Assembly: GCF_004365875.1 (NCBI RefSeq)
Contig: NZ_SODF01000002.1
Span: forward strand, 2,234,971 to 2,298,970
Length of the DNA stretch: 64,000 nt
Reading direction: 5' to 3'
Origin: Kribbella kalugense
GTDB taxonomy: Bacteria > Actinomycetota > Actinomycetes > Propionibacteriales > Kribbellaceae
In this document: positions 16,980-26,232 of the stretch, piece by piece
How positions within the stretch are numbered: the stretch's first letter is position 1
Layout: every line of letters starts with the position of its first letter
Made by a program: the position numbers and the translations under genes
The notes under the pieces: generated by a model
The model's input: the letters and a program-made list of their open reading frames with translations, nothing else
Databases searched by the model: none
Told to the model about the DNA's origin: nothing

Positions 16980-17004
16980 TGCAATCTCAGATCGAAGTAT
17001 TGCA
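16980..17004 (+). promoter_or_regulatory. Inverted repeat in the sugar operon promoter region
   Basis: TGCAAT (16980-16985) and ATTGCA (16999-17004) form an inverted repeat with a 13-bp spacer, 54 bp before the binding-protein start. Its TTGCA core resembles the LacI site at 15705, so it is a candidate operator. The rest of the 324-bp gap from 16734 to 17057 is filled by the MITE-like element and the terminator. Confidence 0.45.
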
Positions 17005-17057
17005 CTCATGCGTCCAGTTCCCTACGGTATCCACACGATCCGAGGGAGAGGGTGGAC

Positions 17058-18422
17058 ATGACGACAACGCGCCGCGGGCTCAGCCTGCTGCTAGTTGCGG
17101 GACTCGGGCTGGTGGCCGCGTCCTGTGGGTCGGGGGACGCGAACAAGCCGGCCGCGAACGCCGACGGGCCGGTCACGATCACGGTCGGCTGCGAGCCGCC
17201 GAAGAGCAACCCGAAGGAGCGCGAGGCCTGGGAGGCGGATGTCGCGACGTTCCACACAGCGCACCCGAACATCACCGTCCAGGGCAAGGACGCGTTCCCC
17301 TGCATCAACCCCGACACGTTCCAGGCGAAGCTGGCCGGCGGGACGCAGGAGGACCTCTTCTACGTCTACTACACCGACGTACAGAAGATCATCCAGAAGA
17401 AGCAGGCCGCCGACATCAGCCAGTACGTCGGCAGCGTGAAGGAGGTCAACGACCTGCGCAAGGACGTGATGAGCACGTTCAAGGACGGCGACAAGACCTA
17501 CGGCCTGCCGCGGAACAACTACAACATGGGCCTGGTCTACAACCGCAAGCTCTTCACCCAGGCCGGTCTCGACCCGGCCAACCCGCCGAAGACGTGGACC
17601 GAGGTCCAGGACGCGGCGAAGAAGATCGCGGCGCTCGGTCCGGGGTACGTCGGCTTCGGTGAGTACTCGGCCGGGAACACCGGCGGGTGGCACTTCGCCG
17701 CCGAGCTGTACGCCCGCGGTGGGTCGATGGTGAGCGACGACGGCAAGACCGCGGCGTTCAACAGCGACGAGGGCAAGGCGGTCCTGGAGAACCTGAAGAA
17801 GATGCGTTGGGACGACAACTCCATGGGCAGCAAGCAGCTGCTCCAGTGGGCGGACCTGATGCGGATGATGGGCGGCGGCAAGCTCGGCATGATGATCGGG
17901 GCGCCGGATGTGGTGCAGTCGGTCAACAACGACTTCAAGGGCAAGTTCGAGGACTACGGCGTCACCGCCGTACCGGAATCGGACGGGAAGTCGTCGCTGA
18001 GCGGTGGCGACGGGTACATGTTCAACCCGAAGGCGTCGCCGGAGAAGATCAAGGCCGGCCTGCTGTGGCTCGAGTTCCACGAGCTCACGCCGGGCAAGGG
18101 TCAGTTCGACTACGCGCGGGCGAAGTCGCAGGGCCGTCCGGTCGGTCTGCCGATCCCGGACCTGTACGGGACCAGTGCCCCGGGCACCCAGATCACTGCC
18201 CTGCGCAAGCAGTACGCAACGGTCCCGGTGGACAACTTCACGCCGTACGTCGATGCCCAGGGCAACATCACCAACAAGCTGGAGCCGCCGAAGGCGCAGG
18301 AGCTGTACGCCGTGCTGGACGTGGCGATGTCCGCCGTCCTTACCCGTAAGGATGCCGACATCAACAAGCTGCTGAGCGACGCGGAGAGCAAGGCCAACAA
18401 GATCCTGGCGAAGAACACGTAA
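17058..18422 (+). CDS. Sugar ABC transporter substrate-binding lipoprotein, AglE-like
   Basis: A 454-residue family 1 extracellular solute-binding protein. Its lipoprotein signal peptide ends with VAAS-C (Cys23), so the mature protein is anchored to the outer face of the membrane. The mature part has the two-lobed layout with DLFYVYYTD, YGLPRNNYNMGLVYN and GDGYMFNP blocks. The neighbours (two permeases, alpha-glucosidase, LacI) indicate an alpha-glucoside such as maltose, trehalose or sucrose as ligand. ATG at 17058 is chosen because GAGAGGG lies 5 nt upstream; a GTG at 17052 would cover that site. The next gene overlaps its TAA by one base. Confidence 0.9.
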   Translation: MTTTRRGLSLLLVAGLGLVAASCGSGDANKPAANADGPVTITVGCEPPKSNPKEREAWEADVATFHTAHPNITVQGKDAFPCINPDTFQAKLAGGTQEDLFYVYYTDVQKIIQKKQAADISQYVGSVKEVNDLRKDVMSTFKDGDKTYGLPRNNYNMGLVYNRKLFTQAGLDPANPPKTWTEVQDAAKKIAALGPGYVGFGEYSAGNTGGWHFAAELYARGGSMVSDDGKTAAFNSDEGKAVLENLKKMRWDDNSMGSKQLLQWADLMRMMGGGKLGMMIGAPDVVQSVNNDFKGKFEDYGVTAVPESDGKSSLSGGDGYMFNPKASPEKIKAGLLWLEFHELTPGKGQFDYARAKSQGRPVGLPIPDLYGTSAPGTQITALRKQYATVPVDNFTPYVDAQGNITNKLEPPKAQELYAVLDVAMSAVLTRKDADINKLLSDAESKANKILAKNT

Positions 18423-19375
18423 TGTCGGTGACCGAGGAGCGGATCCGTCGTCCCCACGTGGTGGGGGCGACGGAGTCGCAACCCCCAGATGACCATGGCG
18501 CACTGCGGCGAGCAGTGGGCCGGAACCTGACGGCGTACGGGTTTCTCTGTGGAGCCTTGATCTGTTTCGCGTTGTTCTCCTGGTATCCGATGATCCGGGA
18601 AGTGGTGCTGAGCTTCCAGCAGAACAACTTCGTGGATCCGGGCGTGTGGGTCGGGTTCGACAACTTCAAGTCGGTGATCGCGGATCCGGCGTTCCGGTCC
18701 GCGTGGCTGAACACGGCGGTGTTCAGCGGCATGGCGTTGGTGATCGGGTACGCCGTACCTTTCGTGCTGGCCGTGGTTCTGAACGAGTTGAAGCACGCCA
18801 AGGCGTACCTGCGATTCGTTGTCTATCTGCCGGTGATGCTCCCGCCGGCGGTCGCCGTACTGCTGTTCAAATGGTTCTACGACCCCGGAAACGGGCTCTT
18901 CAACCAGGCGCTCGGCGTCGTCAATATTCCGCCGCTGGGCTGGCTGGACTCTACTAACACAGCGCTGATCAGCCTGGTGATCGTGTCAACCTGGATGAAC
19001 CTCGGCACCGGCACCCTGATCTATCTCGCTGCCCTGCAAAGCATTCCGGGCGACCTCTACGAGTCGGCGGAGCTCGACGGAGCCGGCCTGTTCAAGCGGG
19101 TCCGGCACGTGACGATCCCGCAGACCAGGCTGATCCTGCTGGTGATGCTGCTCCTGCAGATCGTCGCGACCATGCAGGTCTTCATCGAGCCGTACCTGCT
19201 GACTGGTGGCGGCCCGGAGAACGCGACCGTCACGGTCGCCTACCTGATGTACCAGTACGCGTTCAACTTCGGCGACTTCGGCGGCGGCTCCGCACTCGGA
19301 CTGATGCTGATGGTCGTGCTGCTGGTCTTCTCCACGATCTACCTGCGGGTGTCGCGTGAGGAGGATGCCCGATGA
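18422..19375 (+). CDS. Sugar ABC transporter permease, MalF/AglF type
   Basis: A 317-residue inner-membrane permease with a cytosolic N-terminal tail of about 40 residues and six predicted helices. The coupling EAA loop is recognisable as YESAELDGAGLFKRVRHVTIPQ (about residues 217-238), which docks on the ATPase. The ATG overlaps the binding-protein stop (TAATG), and the gene overlaps the next permease by 4 nt, so the block is translated as a coupled unit. No ATP-binding gene is present in the operon. Confidence 0.92.
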   Translation: MSVTEERIRRPHVVGATESQPPDDHGALRRAVGRNLTAYGFLCGALICFALFSWYPMIREVVLSFQQNNFVDPGVWVGFDNFKSVIADPAFRSAWLNTAVFSGMALVIGYAVPFVLAVVLNELKHAKAYLRFVVYLPVMLPPAVAVLLFKWFYDPGNGLFNQALGVVNIPPLGWLDSTNTALISLVIVSTWMNLGTGTLIYLAALQSIPGDLYESAELDGAGLFKRVRHVTIPQTRLILLVMLLLQIVATMQVFIEPYLLTGGGPENATVTVAYLMYQYAFNFGDFGGGSALGLMLMVVLLVFSTIYLRVSREEDAR

Positions 19376-20241
19376 GGACCTTGGTATCGCCGCTCGCGCT
19401 CCGCAGCCCGCGCGGCCGGGTGATCTACTGGACGATCCTGATCGTCACGGTGGTCGGGTTCACCGGCGCGTTCGTGTTCCCGCTGTACTGGATGGTGACC
19501 GGCGCGCTCAAGTCCCCGGACGAGCTCGCGCAGATCCCGCCGAGCTTCTTCCCGAAGCATTTCGACTTCAAGGTGTACGCCGAGGCCTGGGACCAGCTCC
19601 AGCTCGGGGTCTTCCTGAAGAACACCGTGTTGTACGCCGGTGGCGCGTGGCTGTTCACGCTCGCGGTCGATGTCAGTGCGGCGTACGCGTTGTCGAAGCT
19701 GCGACCGATGTTCGGCAAGCTGGTGCTGGGCGCGATGCTGGCGACCTTGATGATCCCGCCGATGGTGCTGCTGCTGCCGACGTACCTGGTCGCGAAGGAC
19801 CTGCCGATCTTTCACGCGGATCTGCTGAACACACCGTGGGCGATTTGGTTGCCGGCGGCAGCGAACGGGTTCTTCGTGTTCCTGCTCAAGCGGTTCTTCG
19901 ACTCGATCCCGCGGGAGCTGCTCGAGGCGGCGGAGATCGACGGGGCTTCGCCGGCCAGGATTCTCTGGTCGATCGTGCTGCCGGTGTCGCGGCCGATCAT
20001 CGGCGTGGTGTCGATCCTGTCGGTGGTGACGGTGTGGAAGGACTTCGTCTGGCCGCTGCTGGTGCTGCCGGAGACGGACAAGATGTCGATCAGCGTCGGC
20101 ATCGCCTCGCTGTCCGCCCAGATGCCCCAGAACGTGCTGATCGCGTCGCTCGTGATCGCCAGCCTGCCCACCATCCTCGTGTTCTTCATCTTCCAACGGA
20201 GCATCATGGCAGGCCTGACGGCCGGAAGCCTCAAAGGATAA
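19372..20241 (+). CDS. Sugar ABC transporter permease, MalG/AglG type
   Basis: A 289-residue second permease with six predicted helices. The EAA loop reads ELLEAAEIDGASPARILWSI (about residues 183-202), and the C-terminus FIFQRSIMAGLTAGSLKG is the classic MalG-type ending. It forms the heterodimeric channel with the preceding permease. ATG at 19372 overlaps the previous stop in ATGA. The alpha-glucosidase follows after a 9-nt gap that holds an AAGGAG ribosome binding site. Confidence 0.93.
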   Translation: MRTLVSPLALRSPRGRVIYWTILIVTVVGFTGAFVFPLYWMVTGALKSPDELAQIPPSFFPKHFDFKVYAEAWDQLQLGVFLKNTVLYAGGAWLFTLAVDVSAAYALSKLRPMFGKLVLGAMLATLMIPPMVLLLPTYLVAKDLPIFHADLLNTPWAIWLPAAANGFFVFLLKRFFDSIPRELLEAAEIDGASPARILWSIVLPVSRPIIGVVSILSVVTVWKDFVWPLLVLPETDKMSISVGIASLSAQMPQNVLIASLVIASLPTILVFFIFQRSIMAGLTAGSLKG

Positions 20242-20250
20242 GGAGATTCG

Positions 20251-21792
20251 ATGGCCGACGAATGGTGGCGCGGAGCAGCGATCTACCAGGTCTACTTGCG
20301 GAGCTTTGCCGATGGCAACGGTGACGGGATCGGGGATCTGGCTGGGTTGCGCGCCAAGTTGCCATACTTGGCCGAGCTCGGTGTGGATGCGATCTGGCTG
20401 AACCCGTGGTACCCATCGCCGATGGCCGACGGTGGGTACGACGTCGCCGACTACCGCGCGATCGACCCGGCGTTCGGCACCCTGGCCGAGGCTGAGGCGT
20501 ACATCGCGGAAGCACATGCGCTGAACATCCGCACGATCATCGACATCGTCCCGAACCACGGCTCGGACCAGCAGGACTGGTTCGTCCAGGCCCTGCGGGC
20601 CGGCCCGGGATCGGTCGAGCGCGAGCGGTTCCTGTTCCGGGCCGGCGTCAACGATGGTCCTCCCAACGAATGGCAGTCGATCTTCAACGGCCCGGCCTGG
20701 ACCAAGGTCGAGGACGGCGAGTGGTACCTGCACCTGTTCGCGCCCGAGCAGCCCGACTTCAACTGGCGCAACCCCGAGGTCGTCGAGGAGTTCCACGACA
20801 TCCTCCGGTTCTGGCTGGACCGTGGCGTCGACGGGATCCGGATCGACAGTGCCGCCGTACTGTTCAAGGACCTGGACAGCGTCGAGGAGTCGTACACCGA
20901 CCACGACGAGGTGCACGAGGTTTACCGGGGCTGGCGGCAGATCACCGACGAGTACGAGGGCCGGTTCCTGGTCGGGGAGATGTGGATGCCGGACCAGGAG
21001 CGATTCGCGCTGTACTTGCGCCCGGACGAGATGCAGACCGCGTTCAACTTCGACTTCCTGTCTCGCCCGTGGGAGGCTGACGAGCTGCGTGCGTCCATCG
21101 ACCTGACGTTGTCCACCCACGTCCCGATCGGCGCGCCGCCGACCTGGGTGCTGTCGAACCACGACGTGACCCGGCCGGTGACGAAGTACGGCCGAGCGGA
21201 CACGTCGTTCTCGCACCAGGACCGCAAGCACGGCATGCACACGGACCTCGTCCTCGGTGAACGTCGAGCCCGAGCCGCTGCGCTGCTCGCGATGGCGCTG
21301 CCCGGCGGCCTGTACGTGTACCAGGGCGAGGAACTCGGTCTCCCCGAGGTCGAGGACCTCCCGGACGCCTTGCTCCAGGACCCGATCTTCACCCGCTCCG
21401 GCGGCACCGACCGCGGCCGAGATGGTTGCCGAGTGCCCCTACCGTGGTCCGGCAAGGAGCCCCCGTTCGGCTTCGGCGCAGGTACGTCGTGGCTTCCGCA
21501 ACCGGCCGACTGGAAGAACCTCACCGTCGAGTCCCAGCACGACGACCAGAACTCGATGCTGACCCTCTACCGGACGGGCCTGAGGCTCCGTCGCGCCCAC
21601 CTCGGCGACGGAACGCTGACCTGGCAGGACTCCCAGCCCGGCGTCCTCGCGTTCGCCCGCGAGAGCCTGACCTGCATCACCAACCTGACCGCCGATCCCA
21701 TCGCCCTCCCAGCACACGACGAGCTGCTGCTGACCAGTACTCCGTTGGACGACGGGAAGCTACCTTCGGACACGACTGCCTGGTTGCGCTGA
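20251..21792 (+). CDS. aglA: GH13 alpha-glucosidase
   Basis: A 513-residue cytosolic glycoside hydrolase family 13 enzyme that cleaves terminal alpha-glucosidic bonds. The TIM-barrel motifs are complete: DIVPNHGSDQ (region I), nucleophile D199 in GIRIDSA, acid/base E243 in VGEMW and D305 in LSNHDVTRP. WWRGAAIYQVYLRSFADGNG is the usual oligo-alpha-glucosidase opening. It lacks a signal peptide, so it acts on sugars brought in by the upstream transporter. ATG at 20251 has AAGGAG 5 nt upstream. Its last 33 nt overlap the 3' end of a convergent membrane gene. Confidence 0.93.
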   Translation: MADEWWRGAAIYQVYLRSFADGNGDGIGDLAGLRAKLPYLAELGVDAIWLNPWYPSPMADGGYDVADYRAIDPAFGTLAEAEAYIAEAHALNIRTIIDIVPNHGSDQQDWFVQALRAGPGSVERERFLFRAGVNDGPPNEWQSIFNGPAWTKVEDGEWYLHLFAPEQPDFNWRNPEVVEEFHDILRFWLDRGVDGIRIDSAAVLFKDLDSVEESYTDHDEVHEVYRGWRQITDEYEGRFLVGEMWMPDQERFALYLRPDEMQTAFNFDFLSRPWEADELRASIDLTLSTHVPIGAPPTWVLSNHDVTRPVTKYGRADTSFSHQDRKHGMHTDLVLGERRARAAALLAMALPGGLYVYQGEELGLPEVEDLPDALLQDPIFTRSGGTDRGRDGCRVPLPWSGKEPPFGFGAGTSWLPQPADWKNLTVESQHDDQNSMLTLYRTGLRLRRAHLGDGTLTWQDSQPGVLAFARESLTCITNLTADPIALPAHDELLLTSTPLDDGKLPSDTTAWLR

Positions 21793-22577
21793 CCAGGCAA
21801 CGATCGAGGCAACGAACAACAAGCAGAATCCGGTAAGCAACGGCCACGCAAGTGGCTTCCCGGAGTTGAGCTCGTCGCGAGCACGGAACGCGGCGAGCAG
21901 TATCGAGCCGACCATGATCAGTTCGACCTCGAGCATCCGCCGGAGCGTCGACCAGCGGGCGTCACACCACGCCCAGGCACCGGCGCCGCCCAGGCACGAC
22001 ACGGCCGCGAGGGTCCGGCACGACAGCGGAGTGAGAGTCCACGGCCACAGGTCCAGGAACGTCGAGGGTGAGCCGAACATGGCGGCTCCCTGGGCCAGCG
22101 CGAGTACGCCGACGAGTCCGGCTACCCCACGTATGGCGGGTGGCAGCAGGTCGTCGTCCCGTCTCACAGGGTCGGCGTACCTGCGGTTTGCCAGCCAGGC
22201 GGAGAAGACGAGGACGGGCGCGGCGAAGTACAGAGCCGACCAGATCCAGAACGCCGGGTTGTGATGGCTGAACTTGTTCCAGTGCAGCACCGTCGTCACG
22301 CCGGCAGCGTCGCGAACAACGCGACCGACAACATGCCTGGGGCAAGGACATGCCACCGTCGCTCGAACACCGCACGAACGAAGAAGTAGGCGCCACCGAG
22401 GTACGCCGACGCGAGGACCATCGCGGTCATCGTCGGGTGGAGCGGCCAGGCCCACAGCCGTGCTGTGTGCTCAGGTAGCAGGTACAGGATCGCGAAGCCC
22501 GCGACCAGGAACGGCACGATGCAGAGTGACAGAACCCGGGTGTATAGCAGCACGCGGTCGTCAGCCGTCGTCTTCAT
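21760..22577 (-). pseudogene. Integral membrane protein split into two frames
   Basis: Two frames on the minus strand together read as one polytopic membrane protein. The first (22577 to 22296, 93 residues, three helices) begins with the sensible start MKTTADDRVLLYTRVLSL. It ends at a TGA that overlaps a GTG in the next frame (GTGA, 22299-22296). The second (22299 to 21760, 179 residues) continues with VTTVLHWNKFSHHNPAFW and four or five more helices. Adding one base near 22300 would join them into about 272 residues. Either a one-base deletion broke the gene or it is two translationally coupled halves. I do not recognise the family. Confidence 0.6.
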
Positions 22578-22587
22578 CAGCGCCCCC

Positions 22588-22623
22588 TGACTCGCACGAT
22601 CGACCGGGTCGTCGTGCGAGTCA
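22588..22623. terminator. Terminator of the copper operon
   Basis: A 12-bp perfect stem TGACTCGCACGA (22588-22599) pairs with 22612-22623, with an extra 4-bp stem inside the loop. It starts 5 nt after the copA stop on the minus strand and is followed there by a G-run rather than a T-run. Confidence 0.85.
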
Positions 22624-22628
22624 AGGGG

Positions 22629-24845
22629 TCAGCTGAGGGACTTGAACCGTCGCAGTCGCAGGCTGTTGGAGACGACGAAGACCGAGCTGAAGGCCATCGC
22701 GGCGCCGGCGAGCATGGGGTTGAGGAGGCCAGCGGCTGCCAGGGGGAGGGCGGCTACGTTGTAGGCGAAGGCCCAGAAGAGGTTGCCCTTGATGGTGCGG
22801 AGGGTGCTGCGGGAGAGGCGGATCGCGTCGACGGCGGCACGAAGGTCGCCGCGGACCAGGGTCAGATCGCTGGCCTCGATCGCCACGTCGGTGCCGGTGC
22901 CCATACTCAGTCCGAGGTCGGCCTGGGCGAGGGCGGCCGCGTCGTTGACGCCGTCGCCGATCATAGCGACCACGCGGCCCTCGTCCTGCAGCTTCTTCAC
23001 CGCGTCGACCTTGCCGGCCGGCAGTACCTCGGCGATCACTTCGTCGATGCCGACCTCACCGGCCACCTTCAGCGCGACCGCTTCGTTGTCACCGGTCAAC
23101 AGGACCGGTCGGAGCCCGAGCTCGCGAAGCTCCCGGATCGCCTGCACGGACGTGGGTTTGACGGTGTCCGCGACGACCAGCACGGCCCGTGCCTCACCGT
23201 CCCAGCCGACCGCCACCGCCGTACTGCCCTCGGCCTCGGCGTGCTCCTTCGCGTGTGCGAGATCTGCCGGCAGGTGCTGGCTCCATTCGTCCAGTAGCCG
23301 CGTCCGCCCGACGAGTACGGCGTGACCGTCGACGATCCCTTGCACACCAAGGCCTTCGACGTTCCCGAAGTCCTCGACCTCGGGAAGCTTCCCGGCTTCC
23401 GACGCGGCCCGGGCGACGGCCTGCGCGATCGGGTGTTCGCTGGAATGCTCCAGCGCGCCGGCCAACCGCAGTACCTCGGCCCGATCCTGACCAGGAACCA
23501 GCAGTACGTCGACCAGCTCCATCCGACCCGTGGTCACGGTGCCTGTCTTGTCCAGTACGACGGTGTCGACCCGGCGGGTGGACTCCAGGACCTCCGGCCC
23601 CTTGATCAGGATGCCCAGCTGCGCGCCGCGACCGGTCCCGACCATCAGCGCGGTCGGCGTAGCCAATCCCAACGCACACGGGCAGGCGATGATCAGTACG
23701 GCCACCGCAGCCGTGAACGCGACCTCCGCCGGCGAACCGTTCCCGAGCCAAAACCCCAATGTGGCAAGGGCTAACCCGATCACGATCGGCACGAAGAACC
23801 CGGACACCTTGTCGGCCAGCCGCTGTACTTCGGCCTTCCCGTTCTGCGCGTCCTCAACCAGCCGGGCCATCTGGGCCAGCTGCGTGTCCGCACCGACCCG
23901 AGTCGCCCGGACGATCAGCCGCCCGCCGGCATTGACGGTCGCACCAACGACCGCGTCCCCCGCGCTGACCTCGACCGGCACGGACTCGCCGGTCAGCATC
24001 GACGCGTCGACCGCGCTGCTCCCGGTCACGATCACGCCGTCGGTGGCGATCTTCTCGCCGGGCCGTACGACGAACTCGTCGCCCGTGACCAGTTGGTCGG
24101 CCGGGATCCGGGTCTCGGTCCCGTCCCGCAGTACGGCAACGTCTTTGGCGCCCAGCTCCAGCAGGGTCCGCAGTGCGGCACCGGATCTACGCTTGGCACG
24201 CGCTTCGAAGTACCGGCCGGCCAGGATGAACGTGGTGACGGCGGTCGCGACCTCGAGGTAGATCTCCTCGGCTCCGCTGCCGCGGGACGGGATCAGGGTG
24301 AACGGCATCTTCATGCCGGGTTGGCCCGCGGTGCCGATGAACAACGCGTACAGCGACCAGAGGAACGAGCTCAGCACGCCGAGCGAGATCAGCGTGTCCA
24401 TCGTGGTTGCCGCGTGCCGCAGGTTCGTCCAGGCGGCCTTGTGGAACGGCCAGGCCGCCCACGTCACCACCGGGAACGCCAACGTCAGCGACGCCCACTG
24501 CCATGAGTCGAATTGCAGCGCCGGGATCATCCCGAACGCGACCACCGGCACCGCGAGCACGATGCTCGCGATCAGCCGCTCTCGCAGGGGCTTGAGCTCA
24601 TCGGACTCCTCGGCTTCCTTAGCGACGGCCGGCGTCGGCAGAGCCGCTGTGTAGCCAGTCTTCTCGACCGTGGCGACCAGGTCGTCGGTCGAGGTGCTGT
24701 CGGGGTACGTCACCTTCGCCTTTTCGGTGGCGTAGTTGACGGTCGCCGTGACGCCGTCCATCCGGTTCAGCTTCTTCTCCACGCGGGCGGCGCAGGAGGC
24801 GCACGTCATCCCGCCGATGATGAGTTCGACAGACTGGTTACTCAT
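22629..24845 (-). CDS. copA: Copper-exporting P1B-type ATPase
   Basis: A 738-residue P-type ATPase that exports Cu(I). There is one N-terminal heavy-metal domain with GMTCASC (residues 12-18) and eight membrane helices including the metal-channel ACPCALGLATP. The actuator has MLTGESVPVEV, the phosphorylation site is VLDKTGTVTTG, and nucleotide-binding EHSSEHPIA and the hinge MIGDGVNDAAAL complete the set. The CPC motif and the CsoR/CopZ neighbours make copper the likely ion. It is the last gene of the operon; its ATG overlaps the end of the upstream gene by 8 nt. Confidence 0.95.
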   Translation of the reverse strand: MSNQSVELIIGGMTCASCAARVEKKLNRMDGVTATVNYATEKAKVTYPDSTSTDDLVATVEKTGYTAALPTPAVAKEAEESDELKPLRERLIASIVLAVPVVAFGMIPALQFDSWQWASLTLAFPVVTWAAWPFHKAAWTNLRHAATTMDTLISLGVLSSFLWSLYALFIGTAGQPGMKMPFTLIPSRGSGAEEIYLEVATAVTTFILAGRYFEARAKRRSGAALRTLLELGAKDVAVLRDGTETRIPADQLVTGDEFVVRPGEKIATDGVIVTGSSAVDASMLTGESVPVEVSAGDAVVGATVNAGGRLIVRATRVGADTQLAQMARLVEDAQNGKAEVQRLADKVSGFFVPIVIGLALATLGFWLGNGSPAEVAFTAAVAVLIIACPCALGLATPTALMVGTGRGAQLGILIKGPEVLESTRRVDTVVLDKTGTVTTGRMELVDVLLVPGQDRAEVLRLAGALEHSSEHPIAQAVARAASEAGKLPEVEDFGNVEGLGVQGIVDGHAVLVGRTRLLDEWSQHLPADLAHAKEHAEAEGSTAVAVGWDGEARAVLVVADTVKPTSVQAIRELRELGLRPVLLTGDNEAVALKVAGEVGIDEVIAEVLPAGKVDAVKKLQDEGRVVAMIGDGVNDAAALAQADLGLSMGTGTDVAIEASDLTLVRGDLRAAVDAIRLSRSTLRTIKGNLFWAFAYNVAALPLAAAGLLNPMLAGAAMAFSSVFVVSNSLRLRRFKSLS

Positions 24846-25809
24846 GGTCGTGTGCCTCCTCTGCGTGAGTTGGTACGGCGGTGGGCGGCGCGATCGTCGT
24901 ACCGGTCGAGCTGACCTTGACCGTGAACTCGGCCGTGTGCACCGCGCCGGCGTGCTGGAAGTCCAGGAACAGGCTGTATGTGCCCGCGGTGGGGAAGGTC
25001 GTCATGAAGGTGATCGACGGGCCGCCCTTCATCCCGGCGTCGGCGTGCTGCGCCGGGTGGTTGTGCAGGTAGGCCAGGTCACCGCTGCGCAGTGAGACCA
25101 AGTGGCCGAAGGCACCTAGATACGGCTGCAGGTCGGTGACCGGCTTGCCGCGCTTGCTGACCGTGAAGGTGAGCTCGGACTCCTTGCCCGCGACCGGGGT
25201 GCCGGCCAGCGTCACGTCGTACCCGTGGATGCTGTAGCTGCTCGCCGGATCGTTCAGCGGGACGGGGATGTAGAGGCCGGAGACGTTCACGTCGGTGCCG
25301 AGGGTGATGTTCTTGTCGAGGCCGGCCGGCTGGAAGTCGGCGTACATCCGCCAGGTCCCGCCGGCGGTGAACGTGAACGGGATGCTCCACGTGCCGTCAG
25401 CCGCCATCGTCGGGTGGATGTGGTGGAAGCCGGACAGGTCGCGCCGGACCACGATCAGATGCAGGTCCTTCTCATGCGTCTTCGTGTACTGCGTGACCGG
25501 TTTGCCGTCCGGTCCCTGGATCGTGAAACGCAACCCGGTCTTTGTGCCGGACGCGAAGAACGTCTGCGCCGGAGCGAACGTGTAGCCGGCGTCGGAGACC
25601 GCGAGCCCGGGCAGTTGCCCGCCTTGCCCGCCGGAATCGTGTCCGCCCATGTCACTCATGCTGTTCGGGTCGCTCATGCTGTTCGGCTGATCGGCAGGTT
25701 TTGCCGCCGCGATCGGGTCAACCGCGGAGCCGATGCCGTACGCCGCCCCGAAGGCGAGCGCGAGCACACCGGCGAACGCGCCGAGCCGGAGCGCGGCGGC
25801 CCGGCTCAC
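24838..25809 (-). CDS. Membrane-anchored or secreted protein of the copper operon, function unknown
   Basis: A 323-residue protein with an N-terminal hydrophobic segment (residues 6-30) and a linker with a duplicated NSMSD unit and Met/His residues (MSDMGGHDSGG) that could bind copper. The extracytoplasmic part holds two related beta-sandwich-like halves. Each carries conserved histidines: EKDLHLIVVRRDLSGFHHIHP and, later, GHLVSLRSGDLAYLHNHP. The duplicated H-L-(I/V)-x(n)-H-x-H-P pattern looks like a metal or redox centre. The gene sits between copZ and copA, overlapping both neighbours by 4 and 8 nt. I infer an extracytoplasmic copper-handling role but cannot name a characterised family. Confidence 0.7.
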   Translation of the reverse strand: MSRAAALRLGAFAGVLALAFGAAYGIGSAVDPIAAAKPADQPNSMSDPNSMSDMGGHDSGGQGGQLPGLAVSDAGYTFAPAQTFFASGTKTGLRFTIQGPDGKPVTQYTKTHEKDLHLIVVRRDLSGFHHIHPTMAADGTWSIPFTFTAGGTWRMYADFQPAGLDKNITLGTDVNVSGLYIPVPLNDPASSYSIHGYDVTLAGTPVAGKESELTFTVSKRGKPVTDLQPYLGAFGHLVSLRSGDLAYLHNHPAQHADAGMKGGPSITFMTTFPTAGTYSLFLDFQHAGAVHTAEFTVKVSSTGTTIAPPTAVPTHAEEAHDHE

Positions 25810-26024
25810 GACGCAGCCAGTTCGTAACCCGCCTCGTCGACGGCCTCACGTACGGCGGCCTCATCGAGCCCGGCCTCACTCGTCACGTGCACCGCGGAGG
25901 TACCACCGGCAACGAGATCGATCTTCACCTCCTGCACACCGGCAAGCTTGCTCAGCTCGTCGGTGACCGCCGAAGTGCAGTGCGCGCAGGTCATCCCGGA
26001 TACGGAGTACGTGGTGGTGGTCAT
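25806..26024 (-). CDS. copZ: Copper chaperone, heavy-metal-associated domain
   Basis: A 72-residue single-domain HMA protein. The Cu(I)-binding motif GMTCAHC (Cys13 and Cys16) follows the first strand, and the sequence ends after the last strand with no extension, as in CopZ/Atx1 chaperones. It would hand copper to the N-terminal domain of CopA and to CsoR. ATG at 26024 is supported by AAGGAG 7 nt upstream; the longer frame to 26063 has no such site. It overlaps the following gene by 4 nt. Confidence 0.92.
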   Translation of the reverse strand: MTTTTYSVSGMTCAHCTSAVTDELSKLAGVQEVKIDLVAGGTSAVHVTSEAGLDEAAVREAVDEAGYELAAS

Positions 26025-26076
26025 ATAACTGCTCCTTGCTCGATGTGGTTCTAGACAGATCAACCGCGAACTAGGT

Positions 26077-26232
26077 AGATCAGCTGCGAACGGGGCGGGG
26101 TCGGCTGCGGACGGGGCGGGTCAGCTGCTCGACCGCGGACAGGTCGTGGGTGATGAACAGGCGGCGAACGGAGGCCGGACCGTCGTGCGCAACCACCGCC
26201 ATTCGCTGCGGGTCAGCTGCGGACGAGGCGGG
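26077..26232. repeat. Degenerate copies of the csoR 3' end
   Basis: The csoR tail (26212-26232, reading GTCAGCTGCGGACGAGGCGG on the plus strand) is echoed at 26100-26120 and 26077-26099 with two to four changes. Weaker fragments lie near 26057 and 26121. The copies sit between csoR and copZ, where no gene is present. Confidence 0.6.

Noticed and set aside
26077..26232. Possible CRISPR-like repeats
   Set aside because: Copies are degenerate, unevenly spaced and derived from the csoR tail. There are no unique spacers and no cas genes.
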